From assembly GCF_003112435.1 (NCBI RefSeq), contig NZ_BDOQ01000019.1, positions 205,744-269,743 on the forward strand: 64,000 bases of DNA, written 5' to 3'. The position numbers and the translations under genes are program-made. This document shows, piece after piece, positions 38,569 through 47,315 of the stretch (its first letter is position 1; every line of letters starts with the position of its first letter). The DNA is from Novimethylophilus kurashikiensis (GTDB lineage Bacteria > Pseudomonadota > Gammaproteobacteria > Burkholderiales > Methylophilaceae). The notes under the pieces are model-generated. The model was not told the origin of the DNA. It saw only the letters and a program-made list of their open reading frames with translations, and searched no databases.

Positions 38569-38647
38569 GCGCTTTGTGGGGCCTCGCCGCAGGTTGCGGT
38601 TATGGTTCCATGTGTTTTCCTTTCGGCATTTCAACGATTCCCCATTT

Positions 38648-38887
38648 CTACCCTTGAGTGGTCGATTGCTTTTCCAGCCATGTCGCAACGTCACCGGTTA
38701 ACGCAAACCAGCCCCGCCGTCCTGGCAGCTTAAATACGTTAACCCCCAATGCTTCTCGCTGCTGACTGCGATGAAAGGCGGCATAAGTCTTGAATCCTAA
38801 TGACAAGTAGAGATCCTGGCCGCCGATGGTCGGGCCGAATCTTGAAAGCAGCTGATTCGTCAGGTCACTTGAAGATTGATGAGGCAT
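38648..38887 (-). CDS. Small plasmid/ICE-type DNA-binding protein
   Basis: The 79-residue protein contains LLSRFGPTIGGQDLYLSLGFKTYAAFHRSQQREAL, which looks like a winged or helix-turn-helix AlpA/MerR-like fold, then GVNVFKLPGRRGWFALTGDVATWLE. Such small regulators are common in integrative and conjugative elements. Its stop lies at the edge of the IS21 right end, so its last residues may come from the IS. ATG 38887 is chosen over longer in-frame starts. It is divergent from the 38980 gene. Confidence 0.6.
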   Translation of the reverse strand: MPHQSSSDLTNQLLSRFGPTIGGQDLYLSLGFKTYAAFHRSQQREALGVNVFKLPGRRGWFALTGDVATWLEKQSTTQG

Positions 38888-38979
38888 GACTGAACCTTGA
38901 ATTGAGTGAATTGGCGTTAATCTTGACGCTCCGCACAAAAACAATCTAGGCTACGCTGAATTCGTATTCGAGTGACACC

Positions 38980-39798
38980 ATGCCAAAGAAACGCGGAGGA
39001 CAAAGAAAACATTGGGCTGAAGAGGCCAGGGTTTGGGTTTGGTATTGCGAAATCAAACGACGCTGCGATTGGTCGGATTACGCTCTCGATCAGGCATTCG
39101 CATGGACGGAGGAGGGCAAGGCCGCTCGTTCCAGCGATGACCACCGGCCAAGAACATTTGAATGGATTCGTAAGTCCGCACGAAAACCTGCCGGTCGAGA
39201 TCCGCGGTGGCGCGGGATGATCGATCTTGTTGCCGCCGTTGATCAGCATCCTTTATTTCATGGTACGCAGACGCTGTACATGGCCGGATTCTGGGATGTT
39301 CTGCAGGAGCCAACATCGACGCCCAGCATTGTCCAAATGCGAATAGACCGACTTCTACAGATTAACGGCTTAGTCCGAGTTAACCCGGACACAGCTACAG
39401 CAATTGCTAAGTTGATCGAAAAATATGGCCGTGAACAAGTATTTGATCGCTGCCTGTTGCTGTCACTGAAGAGGATGGACAGCCTGTCGGGCATGGCACT
39501 GCTCTGGCTTTTGTATCTGCAGACCGAGCCTGCCCATAATTGGCGGTTTCGAGCAGTAATCGAAACGATTGCCGATAAGCTATTAGATGATTTTTTTAGC
39601 CATTATTTTTCTCTTGACACACACTTGAAGTACTACACAGATGCAATTAACACGCTTCAGCACATCCGGCTCGATATGTCTGATCGCCCGCCACAAGGGT
39701 ATGGATATATTGAAACTATCGGAACTTGGCCGATCCTTCCTCGGGAATTGATCGATTCCATTTCCGCGGATCAGTTGTTCTATTTGGAGGCGCTATGA
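38980..39798 (+). CDS. Hypothetical ICE/plasmid-type protein, 272 aa
   Basis: The protein starts with a basic segment (MPKKRGGQRKHW) followed by helical, Trp-rich sequence (EEARVWVWYCEIKRRCDWSDYAL). No domain is recognised, and no signal peptide or membrane segment is seen. It is divergent from the small DNA-binding gene, and the pair resembles accessory genes of conjugative elements. Its stop overlaps the start of the FTR1 remnant (ATGA), which may be chance created when the two pieces were joined. Confidence 0.6.
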   Translation: MPKKRGGQRKHWAEEARVWVWYCEIKRRCDWSDYALDQAFAWTEEGKAARSSDDHRPRTFEWIRKSARKPAGRDPRWRGMIDLVAAVDQHPLFHGTQTLYMAGFWDVLQEPTSTPSIVQMRIDRLLQINGLVRVNPDTATAIAKLIEKYGREQVFDRCLLLSLKRMDSLSGMALLWLLYLQTEPAHNWRFRAVIETIADKLLDDFFSHYFSLDTHLKYYTDAINTLQHIRLDMSDRPPQGYGYIETIGTWPILPRELIDSISADQLFYLEAL

Positions 39799-40093
39799 GC
39801 TGGAATTCATATATCCGTATCAGCGCCCGCATGTCCATCGGAAAGTTTTTTGCCGCAAGCTCCGTCTTGGTTGCTGTCCTGGCCGTTGTGCTGACGGGCA
39901 AGGGGGTGGCTGCATTTCAAGAGTCCTGGGTGCGAGTCCGATCAGTTTCCCGCGCATTGAACTTCTGGGTGTGTATCCGTCAGGAGAAACGTTGATTGCC
40001 CAGCTGATCGTCGGCGCAATCGCCCTGGGCGGATTCGCCCTGAACGCAAACACGAGCTGCCGAGATAACTCCGTCAAGTTGCCAGAAGCGTGA
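39795..40093 (+). pseudogene. Remnant of an FTR1-family iron permease, 3' end, frameshifted
   Basis: Frame 1 (39795-39935) reads ARMSIGKFFAASSVLVAVLAVVLTGKGVAAFQE, the end of an FTR1/EfeU-type permease. After a frame change near 39935 the next frame gives SPISFPRIELLGVYPSGETL followed by a last membrane helix and stop at 40093, exactly as in intact proteins. The N-terminal about two thirds, including the REXXE iron sites, is absent. This is a decayed metal-transport gene next to the efflux cluster. Confidence 0.8.
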
Positions 40094-40265
40094 GGCTCTT
40101 TCAGCCATGGCTTCTTCTGAAGAGCGACACCGTCTCGATCTCGGTTATGTCGACCCACTTCCGCTAGGCCAACGTAGGCTGCGCGCATTGATCATTCGCT
40201 GTTCCTACACCAACCGATGAAGCGCGGCCTCCGGCCGATTCCTGTGCAGGAGACCGCCTAACTCA

Positions 40266-40778
40266 TCATTTCATCCACATGTACTGCTGGTGCTGCATCA
40301 TGTGATCCATCATCATCTGCTGCATGGGCATGTATTGATCCATCATGTACTGGCGCTGCTTTAATTGCTCCGGGGTGAGCTTGGAGTAATAACCGCCCAT
40401 ATGTCCCCACCCCATCATCGGCCCGCCCATCATCATGCCGGATCCCATTCCATGACCGCCCATACAGCAGCCCATTCCGCCACCCGGCCCCCACATGCCG
40501 TGCATCATCTGCATGTTGTTCTGCATCGTGGACCAATGCTCCTGGAGCAGTTTCTGCCGCTCCTGAGGATCTTGAGTCTGGCGGATATTGTCCATTTGCT
40601 CCTGCATCTTTTTCATGTTTTCCTGCACCTGCTGCATCTGCTTATCGAACTCCTGCACATTGGGAGCCGCCGGTTTTACCTGAGTGCTTTTGTCGGCGGC
40701 CAGCGCCTGCGGGGCGAGAACGGGCATGGTCGAGAACACAATGGCCGACAATGTCGCTGCTAAGATCGTCTTGTTCAT
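40266..40778 (-). CDS. Exported Met/His-rich, copper-type periplasmic protein
   Basis: The 170-residue protein has a signal peptide (MNKTILAATLSAIVFSTMPVLA and AQALAA region). A coiled-coil segment follows with repeated QMQQVQEN, MKKMQEQMDNIR. A tail is crowded with Met, His and Gly (MMHGMWGPGGGMGCCMGG, GHMGGYYSKL, YMPMQQMMMDHMMQ). Such Met-rich clusters bind Cu(I) or Ag(I) in the periplasm. It sits at the 3' end of a row of metal-resistance genes on one strand. It is probably a copper chaperone or buffer; metal preference is inferred from the ligands. Confidence 0.75.
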   Translation of the reverse strand: MNKTILAATLSAIVFSTMPVLAPQALAADKSTQVKPAAPNVQEFDKQMQQVQENMKKMQEQMDNIRQTQDPQERQKLLQEHWSTMQNNMQMMHGMWGPGGGMGCCMGGHGMGSGMMMGGPMMGWGHMGGYYSKLTPEQLKQRQYMMDQYMPMQQMMMDHMMQHQQYMWMK

Positions 40779-40831
40779 TTGGCATCTCCTAAACGGTTAT
40801 AAATACACGCTACGTACCGCGAAAGGATCGA

Positions 40832-41074
40832 TCAATTGCGCTTCAGATCCTCGCGCTTCTGAAGAAACTCGTCGCGGGGGATTTCTCCCTTGGCGTATGA
40901 CTCCTCAAGATAGTCCATCGCTGTCTTGCCCGTTGCCTTGAGCGAATCACTCGGCGGCGATGGTTTGGAATTCATGTAATTGACGGCTACCACCACGAGC
41001 AGAATGATGACCAGCCAGAAAAGCCCCATCCCGAACCAGCCCCACCAAGGCCCCATCCCGTAACCCCACATCAT
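40832..41074 (-). CDS. Small membrane protein with SHOCT domain
   Basis: The 80-residue protein has an N-terminal aromatic/Met/Gly stretch and one membrane helix (MGLFWLVIILLVVVAVNYM). The cytoplasmic SHOCT motif follows: AMDYLEESYAKGEIPRDEFLQKREDL. SHOCT proteins of this shape are regular companions of copper and heavy-metal resistance genes; their function is not established. Confidence 0.85.
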   Translation of the reverse strand: MMWGYGMGPWWGWFGMGLFWLVIILLVVVAVNYMNSKPSPPSDSLKATGKTAMDYLEESYAKGEIPRDEFLQKREDLKRN

Positions 41075-41240
41075 GATGCTGTTCCTTTCTGCTGGTTTCG
41101 TCCAAGATATTGTCGTTCTTGGTGTTTAGCCCGATTAATTGCCGGCGTGCTGTTGAATGACCACAATACTACGGTTGTGAATTTACGCAAGTAACAAGCT
41201 TAAAGTAAAAATGGGCATCGATCTTGCGCGCACTGAGTCT

Positions 41241-41636
41241 CTAGGGAAGTGCCGCCATCACCCGCTTTAGCCGCTGCCGCACCTCGCCTGCCAGCTGCGT
41301 GATCTCCGGTTTACCCACCAGATCAAGCACCGCGTTCGGGTCCATGAATTCGACATGAACCTTGCCTGCATCATCCTCCCGTACGACCACGTTGCAGGGT
41401 AATAGCAGCCCGACTTGCGGCTCGGCGGTCAGCGCCCGATGCGCGAGCGGGGGATTGCACGCCCCGAGGATGCGGTAGGGCGGCATATCCGTGTTGAGCT
41501 TCTTTTTTAGCGTTGCCTTGACGTCAATGTCGGTCAGCACGCCGAAGCCTTCCTTCTGCAATTCCTCGGTCACTCGCTGTAACGCCATATCGAAAGAGAG
41601 ATTCACTGTCTTGCCAAAACCATAGTTGCTGTTCAT
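41241..41636 (-). CDS. DUF302-family protein
   Basis: The 131-residue protein has no signal peptide. It shows the DUF302 layout: AVNLSFDMALQRVTEELQKEGFGVLTDIDVKATLKKKL-type start, PYRILGACNPPLAHRAL centre with a Cys, and LLLPCNVVVRED with a second Cys. Biochemical role is unknown. It is common beside metal and redox-stress genes and lies between the P-type ATPase and the SHOCT/Met-rich genes on the same strand. Confidence 0.88.
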   Translation of the reverse strand: MNSNYGFGKTVNLSFDMALQRVTEELQKEGFGVLTDIDVKATLKKKLNTDMPPYRILGACNPPLAHRALTAEPQVGLLLPCNVVVREDDAGKVHVEFMDPNAVLDLVGKPEITQLAGEVRQRLKRVMAALP

Positions 41637-41872
41637 CTTTAATCTCCATGCGGCCCTATATTAAGAAAGTGATCGGGACGTTCAGCTCTAGGAACGCAAA
41701 ATTGAATGCTAAGTCACAACGAACAGCCCGGTGGTTTTTAATATCAAATTAGCTTGCTCCATTTTTTTGATGGTGTTCCTATGCTGGCCCCAATATGCGA
41801 ATCCCGGTTTGGTATGAAACAGTCGCCTCATAGCAATGTGGACTCCTTGCCAATGCTCGCGCCTCCACCGAA

Positions 41873-43822
41873 TCAGCTACGCCTTCCGCCATCCCAACCT
41901 GCCCGCAAGCCGTTTGCCACCGCCAACAGTTCACTGGTTTCGTGGGCGAGAACCGTGAATGCAACACTCAATACTCCTGCAAGTGCTGATGGGATCAGTA
42001 CCGCCAGCACGAGCAAGGAAAAAACGATATTCTGGGCACTGACACGTCGGGCCATACGCCCCAAGTGCAGGGCTTCGGCCACTTTGCCGAGATCGTCGGC
42101 CATCAGCGCCACGTCTGCCGCCTCGATGGCGGCATCGCTGCCAGCCACGCCCATTGCCACGCCACATGTCGCCGCCGCCAACGCCGGAGCATCATTCACC
42201 CCGTCCCCTACCATCAGCACGTGACCGTGGCGCCGCTCCAATTCCTGTACCGCTTCCACCTTCTGGTCCGGCTTGAGAGCCGCCCGCACTTCGTCGATAC
42301 CGAGTGCCGCCGCGACAGCGTGCGCCGTACGCTCATTGTCGCCGGTAAGCATGACGACGCGCATCCCTTGGGCATGCAAGTCATCGACAACCTCCCGTAT
42401 TCCGGCACGTACGCGGTCTTGCAACGCAATTGCGCCTCGTACACCATGGCTGTTGCCTAGCAGCACGACGGTTTTCCCTTGTTCTTGCCAATCCTTGATA
42501 ATTGCGCACGAACCAGCCAAGTCCACACCCAGGCCGACAAATAGTTCGGAATTGCCAATGTGCCAGGTTTCTCCCGCGATCTCTCCTTTGGCGCCCGCGC
42601 CAGCCAGTGCCTCGAAAGCCGCCACCTCAGGCAGAGCAATGCCACGCGATCGCGCCTCTTCCAACACGGCGCGGGCCAGCGGATGCTCGGAAAACCTCTC
42701 TAACCCGGCGGCGAGGCTGATCAGCTCGTCGGCATTGCCTTGCAGCGGCAGCACATCGGTCACCGCCGGCTCGCCATGTGTCAGGGTTCCGGTCTTGTCG
42801 AAGGCCACTACCTTGATCATGCCCAAATGCTCCAGATGGGCGCCACCCTTGATGAGGATTCCGCGCCGCCCGGCCGAGCCGATGCCGGCAGCCATGGCCA
42901 CTGGGGTGGACATCACCAGGGCGCAAGGTGCCGCCGCCACCAGTAGTAGCACGGCGCGCAACGCCCAGTCGTCCGCCGGCAGCCCGAACAGCCACGGTAC
43001 TGCCAGGAATAGCGCGGAGACCGCCAGCACCGCCGGCGTGTAACGCCGGCCAAAACGTTCGATCCACTGCTGGGCGCGGCCCTTGCGTTCCTGGGCTTCC
43101 TCCACCAGATGGATGATCTTGGCCAGAGTATTGTCGGCAAAGGTCGCGGTCGCTTCTATCTCCAGTGCGCCTTGCCGGTTGATGCTGGCGGCGAATACCT
43201 TCATTCCCGGTCCCTTGTCCACCGGCACCGACTCGCCCGTTACCGGTGATTCGTCCAGGCTGGAATTCCCCACACGGATGATGCCGTCCGTTGGCAACGC
43301 CTCGCCGGGGCGCACCACAAAGCGGTCACCCACGCGCAGCGTCTGCGCCAGCACCGTCTCTTCCTTCCCGTCCCTCAGCAGGCGTGCCTCCTTGGGCGCC
43401 AGATCGAGCAACGCGCGGATGGCGGTGCGGGTGCGCGCGTAGGTGTATTCCTCGGCGCCTTCCGCCGCGCTGTAAAGGAACACCAGTGCCGCCGCCTCGT
43501 CCCACAACCCGAGCAATGCGGAGCCGATGGCTGCCGCGAGCATCAGGATATCGATGCCGATTGCGCGTTCGCGCACCAGTGCTTCCAGCCCTTCGCGCAC
43601 CCAGTAATAGCCGCCCACAGCGATAGCCAAAAGATACATGCCTACCTCCATGCCCTTGCCGGTCAACCCCCAATGAGCAGCAAGGTACCCAGTCCCCGCC
43701 AGCAGACCGCTGACCAGGGCGTTGCGCAGCGGCGGGAAACGCCACCATGGGCCGCTGAACCCATCCTGACCATGGTTGCAAGTGCAGCCATTTGTCGGCT
43801 TCGCTTGTTCCGTCGCGGGCAT
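41873..43822 (-). CDS. P1B-type heavy-metal-translocating ATPase
   Basis: The 649-residue pump has six to eight membrane helices, actuator motif VTGESVPVDKG, phosphorylation site AFDKTGTLTHGEP, SEHPLARA (the HP motif) and GDGVNDAPALAAA. The metal-site motif in helix 6 is APCALVMSTPVA instead of the CPC of copper and zinc/cadmium pumps, which is closest to the P1B-4/CzcP-like group. The N-terminus has no full metal-binding domain, only CTCNHG. It probably exports Zn, Cd, Co or Ni to the periplasm, where CzcCBA can take over (inference). It starts 2 bp after the PII-like gene. Confidence 0.88.
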   Translation of the reverse strand: MPATEQAKPTNGCTCNHGQDGFSGPWWRFPPLRNALVSGLLAGTGYLAAHWGLTGKGMEVGMYLLAIAVGGYYWVREGLEALVRERAIGIDILMLAAAIGSALLGLWDEAAALVFLYSAAEGAEEYTYARTRTAIRALLDLAPKEARLLRDGKEETVLAQTLRVGDRFVVRPGEALPTDGIIRVGNSSLDESPVTGESVPVDKGPGMKVFAASINRQGALEIEATATFADNTLAKIIHLVEEAQERKGRAQQWIERFGRRYTPAVLAVSALFLAVPWLFGLPADDWALRAVLLLVAAAPCALVMSTPVAMAAGIGSAGRRGILIKGGAHLEHLGMIKVVAFDKTGTLTHGEPAVTDVLPLQGNADELISLAAGLERFSEHPLARAVLEEARSRGIALPEVAAFEALAGAGAKGEIAGETWHIGNSELFVGLGVDLAGSCAIIKDWQEQGKTVVLLGNSHGVRGAIALQDRVRAGIREVVDDLHAQGMRVVMLTGDNERTAHAVAAALGIDEVRAALKPDQKVEAVQELERRHGHVLMVGDGVNDAPALAAATCGVAMGVAGSDAAIEAADVALMADDLGKVAEALHLGRMARRVSAQNIVFSLLVLAVLIPSALAGVLSVAFTVLAHETSELLAVANGLRAGWDGGRRS

Positions 43823-43824
43823 GG

Positions 43825-44160
43825 CTATCCCCGGATAGGCGTTGCCGCCACGATGTCGGTTACGTAAATCCAGCCCGCTTCGGCTTGCCCGGTGCGAGCG
43901 GCGCGTTCGATAATACCTACCAGTTCATCCACCTGGATATCCTCGCAGATCAGTTCCAACTTGGATTCGTTGATAATCGCCTCGGCCAACTCGATGGAAT
44001 AGTGCTGCTCCTTCGCGTCCAACGCCTTCAGCAGGCTTTGTACCGGGATGACATTGATATTGCGGCAGCCAGCATTCGCGGTGCATTGGCCCGACTCCTT
44101 CAGCGCGCGAATCACATCAGCGATACGGTAGTTGTGGATATAAGCCTTGATTTCTTTCAT
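43825..44160 (-). CDS. PII-like signalling protein of metal-efflux clusters
   Basis: The 111-residue ferredoxin-like protein begins MKEIKAYIHNYRIADVIRAL and ends ICEDIQVDELVGIIERAARTGQAEAGWIYV, which mirrors PII (GlnB) including the ARTG nucleotide loop and final GxI(F/Y)V strand. The T-loop region is short and holds two Cys in ESGQCTANAGCRNINV. PII-like proteins between czcA and a P-type ATPase are a known arrangement and may bind a nucleotide or the metal itself. Target is probably the neighbouring transporter (inference). It is 56 bp from czcA and 2 bp from the ATPase. Confidence 0.82.
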   Translation of the reverse strand: MKEIKAYIHNYRIADVIRALKESGQCTANAGCRNINVIPVQSLLKALDAKEQHYSIELAEAIINESKLELICEDIQVDELVGIIERAARTGQAEAGWIYVTDIVAATPIRG

Positions 44161-44216
44161 GTTAATTCTCCGGTTCGTGGCAGTGGGGCAACCCGTAATG
44201 GGCTGCCCATGCGGGT

Positions 44217-47200
44217 TTATTTTGCCTGTTTGCGTTCGCGGCGGTTTTCCACCCACTCGTACATCAACGGCAACAACAGCAGCGTCAACGCGGTCGAAGT
44301 GAACAGTCCGCCCACCACCACCGTTGCGAGTGGGCGCTGGGTTTCCGCTCCGACGCCTTGCGACAGCAGCATCGGCACCAGACCGAAGATGGCGATGGAC
44401 GCCGTCATCAGTACCGGCCGCAAGCGCAGTGCCGCGCCCTGCCTGACCGCTTCCCTGACCGGTAGCCCTTGTCGTCGCTGGTCGTTGAGAAACGATACGA
44501 GGACAATGCCGTTCAGCATCGCCACCCCGAACACGGCGATGAAGCCGATGGCCGAGGGCACCGACAGGTACTGCCCGGTAATGAACAGGCCGATCACGCC
44601 GCCGATGGTCGCGAACGGCACGTTGGCGATGATGAGCGTGGCGTAGGTGAGCGAGTTGAACGCCGTGTAGAGCAGGATGAAGATCAGCCCGATGGTGAGC
44701 GGCACGATCACCGCGAGCTTGGCCATGGCGCGCTGCTGGTTCTCGAACGCGCCGCCCCATTCGATCCAATAGCCGGCCGGCATTTTCACGTTGCGCTGGA
44801 TGCGCGCCTGCGCCTCTTTCACGAAGCCGTCCACGTCACGACCCTTCACGTCCATCTGGATCACCGCATAGCGTTGCAATTGCTCGCGCCGCACAAAGGA
44901 ATAGCCCTCGTCCAGATCCACCGTCGCCACGCTGGAAAGCGGCACCAACACGCCGGCGCGGGTGCGGATCGGAATGTTGTTGATGGCTTCCACGCTGTTG
45001 CGGAAGTCGGGGGCCAGCCACACCTGGATGTCGAAGCGTTTCACCACGTCGATCAGGGTGGATACCGCCTTGCCGCCGATGCCGGCCTGCACCACCTCCA
45101 GGATGTCGTCGGCATTCATTCCCAGACGCGCCGCCGCCTCGCGGTTGACCTTCACGATCATCTGCGGCTTGCCCTTGTTGGCCTCCAGCGAAAGATCGGC
45201 CACGCCCGGTACCTTGTCCAGCACAGACTTGATTTCGGCGGACAACCGGTCGAGCGTGACCAGATCCTCGCCGTAGAGCTTCAGGGCCAGCGTGGCGCGC
45301 ACGCCGGAGATCAGTTCCTCGACGCGCATCTGGATCGGCTGGGTGGCGGCGATGACTGCCGTTGGCACCTGATTCTCCAACTTTTCCTGCATGTCCTTGG
45401 TCAATGCTGGGTAGGAAAGCGGCTGCGGCCATTGATCATGGGGTTTCAAGTCCACCAGGATTTCCATGTAGTTGACGTCCGCGGTCTCGCCTTTTTCTGC
45501 GCGGCCGATCATGGCAACGACCGAATTCACCTGGGGGAACCGCTTGAGCGTGGTTTCGATCCCTTCGGAAATATGGATCGATTCTTCCAACGAGGTGGAG
45601 GGAATCGTCGTCACCCGGAACATGATGCCGCCCTCCTGCAAGGTCGGCATGAACTCCTTGCCCAGGACGGGAAACAGCGCCAGCGTGCCTATCAGCAGCG
45701 CCAGCGCGCCGCCGATCACCTTGCGCTTGTTCTCCAGCGCCCAATCCAGGAGCGGCAGATAGAGTGCCTTCGCCCAGCGCACCAGAAAGGTGTCCTTTTC
45801 CTGCTTGGGCTTGAGGATCAGCGAACTGAGCACGGGCACTAGAGTGAGCGTCAGCAGCAGCGAGCCGATCATGGCGAAGGTGATGGTGAGCGCCATGGGC
45901 TTGAACAGCTTTCCTTCCAGCCCGGTCAGGGAAAACAGCGGCAGGAACACCACGATGATGATGAGGATCGCGAAGGCGGTCGGATTGATCACCTCGCGCG
46001 CCGCCTCCAGGATCACGTGGGTCTGGTTGACCGTTTGCCCCACCTTGTGGCTGAGCAGGCGGAAGCCGTTCTCCACCATCACCACGGCGCCGTCCACCAT
46101 CATGCCGATGCCTACGGCCAGACCGGCGAGCGACATCAGATTGGCCGACAGCCCCCATTGCTGCATCAGGATGAAGCCGATCAGCATGGCGAGCGGCAGG
46201 GCGAGGATCACCACGATCGCGGAGCGCATTTCGCCCAGGAACAGGAACAAAATGATGGCCACCAGGATGGAACCCTCGACGAGGGCGCTTTCGGCGGTCT
46301 TGACCGCCTTCTCGACCAAGTCGGTGCGGTCGTATACCGGCTTGATCGTGGCGCCTTCTGGCAGCGCCTGCTGCACGGTCTTCAACTTATCCTTGACGCC
46401 ATCCACCACGTTCTTGGCGTTCTCGCCGATACGCTGCAGTGCCATGCCCAGCACCACTTCCTCGCCGTTCTTGGTCACCGCACCGCTACGCAAGGCCGGC
46501 CCTTCCTTGATCTCAGCCACGTCGCGCACATAGACGGGCGTGCCTTCGCGCTCGGTGACGACAATGCCGCCAATGTCCTGCGTATTGGCGACCAGGCCCA
46601 GCCCGCGCACCAGATATTGTTCCCGGCCCAGATTGATGTATTGCCCGCCCACCTGGCGGTTATTCGCGGCCAACGCTTCCATCACTTCCTTGAAGGTCAG
46701 CCCGTACTTGATCAGGCGCCGCGGGTCGATCAGGACCTGGTACTGTTTCTCGTTGCCGCCCCAGGACATGACGTCGTCCACGCCGGGCGCGGTGCGCAGC
46801 ACGAGCCGCACGCTCCAGTCGTGCAGGGTGCGCAGATCCATGCCGGAGAGCTTCTTGTCGGCTGATTCGACGGTGTACCAGAACACCTGCCCCAGGCCTG
46901 ACGTATTCGGCCCGAGCACGGGCTCGCCGTAGCCTTCCGGGATGCGGCCCTTGGCCTCCTGCAGCTTTTCGCTGACCAGCCGGCGCGCGAAATAGATGTC
47001 CACATCGTCCTTGAAATACACGCTGACGTAGGACAGCCCGAACAGGGAAACGGAGCGGATTTCCTCTACGCCGGCCAAGCCCGCCATGACGCCTTCCACC
47101 GGGAAGGTGAGCAGCTTCTCGACATCCTCGGCCGCAAGTCCCGGCGCTTCCGTGTAGATGTTCACCTGCACCGGGGTCACGTCGGGGAAGGCATCCACCG

Positions 47201-47303
47201 GCACCTCCTTCCAGGCTTTCACGCCCAGCATCAGCACCAGGACGAAGGCGACCAGCACCAGAACCTTGTAACGCAGGGAAAGATCAACGATTTTGTTTAG
47301 CAT
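44217..47303 (-). CDS. czcA: Heavy-metal RND efflux pump, CzcA/CusA type
   Basis: The 1028-residue protein has the HME-RND layout: N-terminal KIVDLSLRYKVLVLVAFVLVLMLG, PVDAFPDVTPVQV, a large periplasmic loop, helices 2-6, second loop, and helices 8-12. The helix-4 proton-relay motif is VGIGMMVDGAVVMVEN. It keeps D and E but differs from the DFG form of classical CzcA, so Zn/Co/Cd specificity is not secure and another divalent metal is possible. It forms the tripartite pump with CzcB and CzcC. Spacing to czcB is 12 bp. Confidence 0.9.
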   Translation of the reverse strand: MLNKIVDLSLRYKVLVLVAFVLVLMLGVKAWKEVPVDAFPDVTPVQVNIYTEAPGLAAEDVEKLLTFPVEGVMAGLAGVEEIRSVSLFGLSYVSVYFKDDVDIYFARRLVSEKLQEAKGRIPEGYGEPVLGPNTSGLGQVFWYTVESADKKLSGMDLRTLHDWSVRLVLRTAPGVDDVMSWGGNEKQYQVLIDPRRLIKYGLTFKEVMEALAANNRQVGGQYINLGREQYLVRGLGLVANTQDIGGIVVTEREGTPVYVRDVAEIKEGPALRSGAVTKNGEEVVLGMALQRIGENAKNVVDGVKDKLKTVQQALPEGATIKPVYDRTDLVEKAVKTAESALVEGSILVAIILFLFLGEMRSAIVVILALPLAMLIGFILMQQWGLSANLMSLAGLAVGIGMMVDGAVVMVENGFRLLSHKVGQTVNQTHVILEAAREVINPTAFAILIIIVVFLPLFSLTGLEGKLFKPMALTITFAMIGSLLLTLTLVPVLSSLILKPKQEKDTFLVRWAKALYLPLLDWALENKRKVIGGALALLIGTLALFPVLGKEFMPTLQEGGIMFRVTTIPSTSLEESIHISEGIETTLKRFPQVNSVVAMIGRAEKGETADVNYMEILVDLKPHDQWPQPLSYPALTKDMQEKLENQVPTAVIAATQPIQMRVEELISGVRATLALKLYGEDLVTLDRLSAEIKSVLDKVPGVADLSLEANKGKPQMIVKVNREAAARLGMNADDILEVVQAGIGGKAVSTLIDVVKRFDIQVWLAPDFRNSVEAINNIPIRTRAGVLVPLSSVATVDLDEGYSFVRREQLQRYAVIQMDVKGRDVDGFVKEAQARIQRNVKMPAGYWIEWGGAFENQQRAMAKLAVIVPLTIGLIFILLYTAFNSLTYATLIIANVPFATIGGVIGLFITGQYLSVPSAIGFIAVFGVAMLNGIVLVSFLNDQRRQGLPVREAVRQGAALRLRPVLMTASIAIFGLVPMLLSQGVGAETQRPLATVVVGGLFTSTALTLLLLPLMYEWVENRRERKQAK

Positions 47304-47315
47304 GTGATTCCCCCG

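Larger units (their letters stand above)
35860..38640 (-). mobile_element. IS21-family insertion sequence (ends approximate)
   Basis: The istA-istB pair is flanked by non-coding ends. The left end (35860-36077) carries repeated motifs CACCCAATTGCATC, GCACCAATTGCATG and GCACCCAATTACATG, like the multiple terminal repeats of IS21 elements. The right end runs to about 38640. The exact terminal bases and target duplication could not be fixed by eye. The two sides do not rejoin into one gene. Confidence 0.75.

Noticed and set aside
38375..38647. Exact right terminus of the IS21 element
   Set aside because: No inverted match to the left-end repeats or target duplication could be found by eye, so only approximate limits are given.
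44469..45842. Long open frame of 457 codons on the plus strand
   Set aside because: It is antisense to czcA, rich in His, Arg and Gly as expected for a GC-rich shadow frame, and has no domain.
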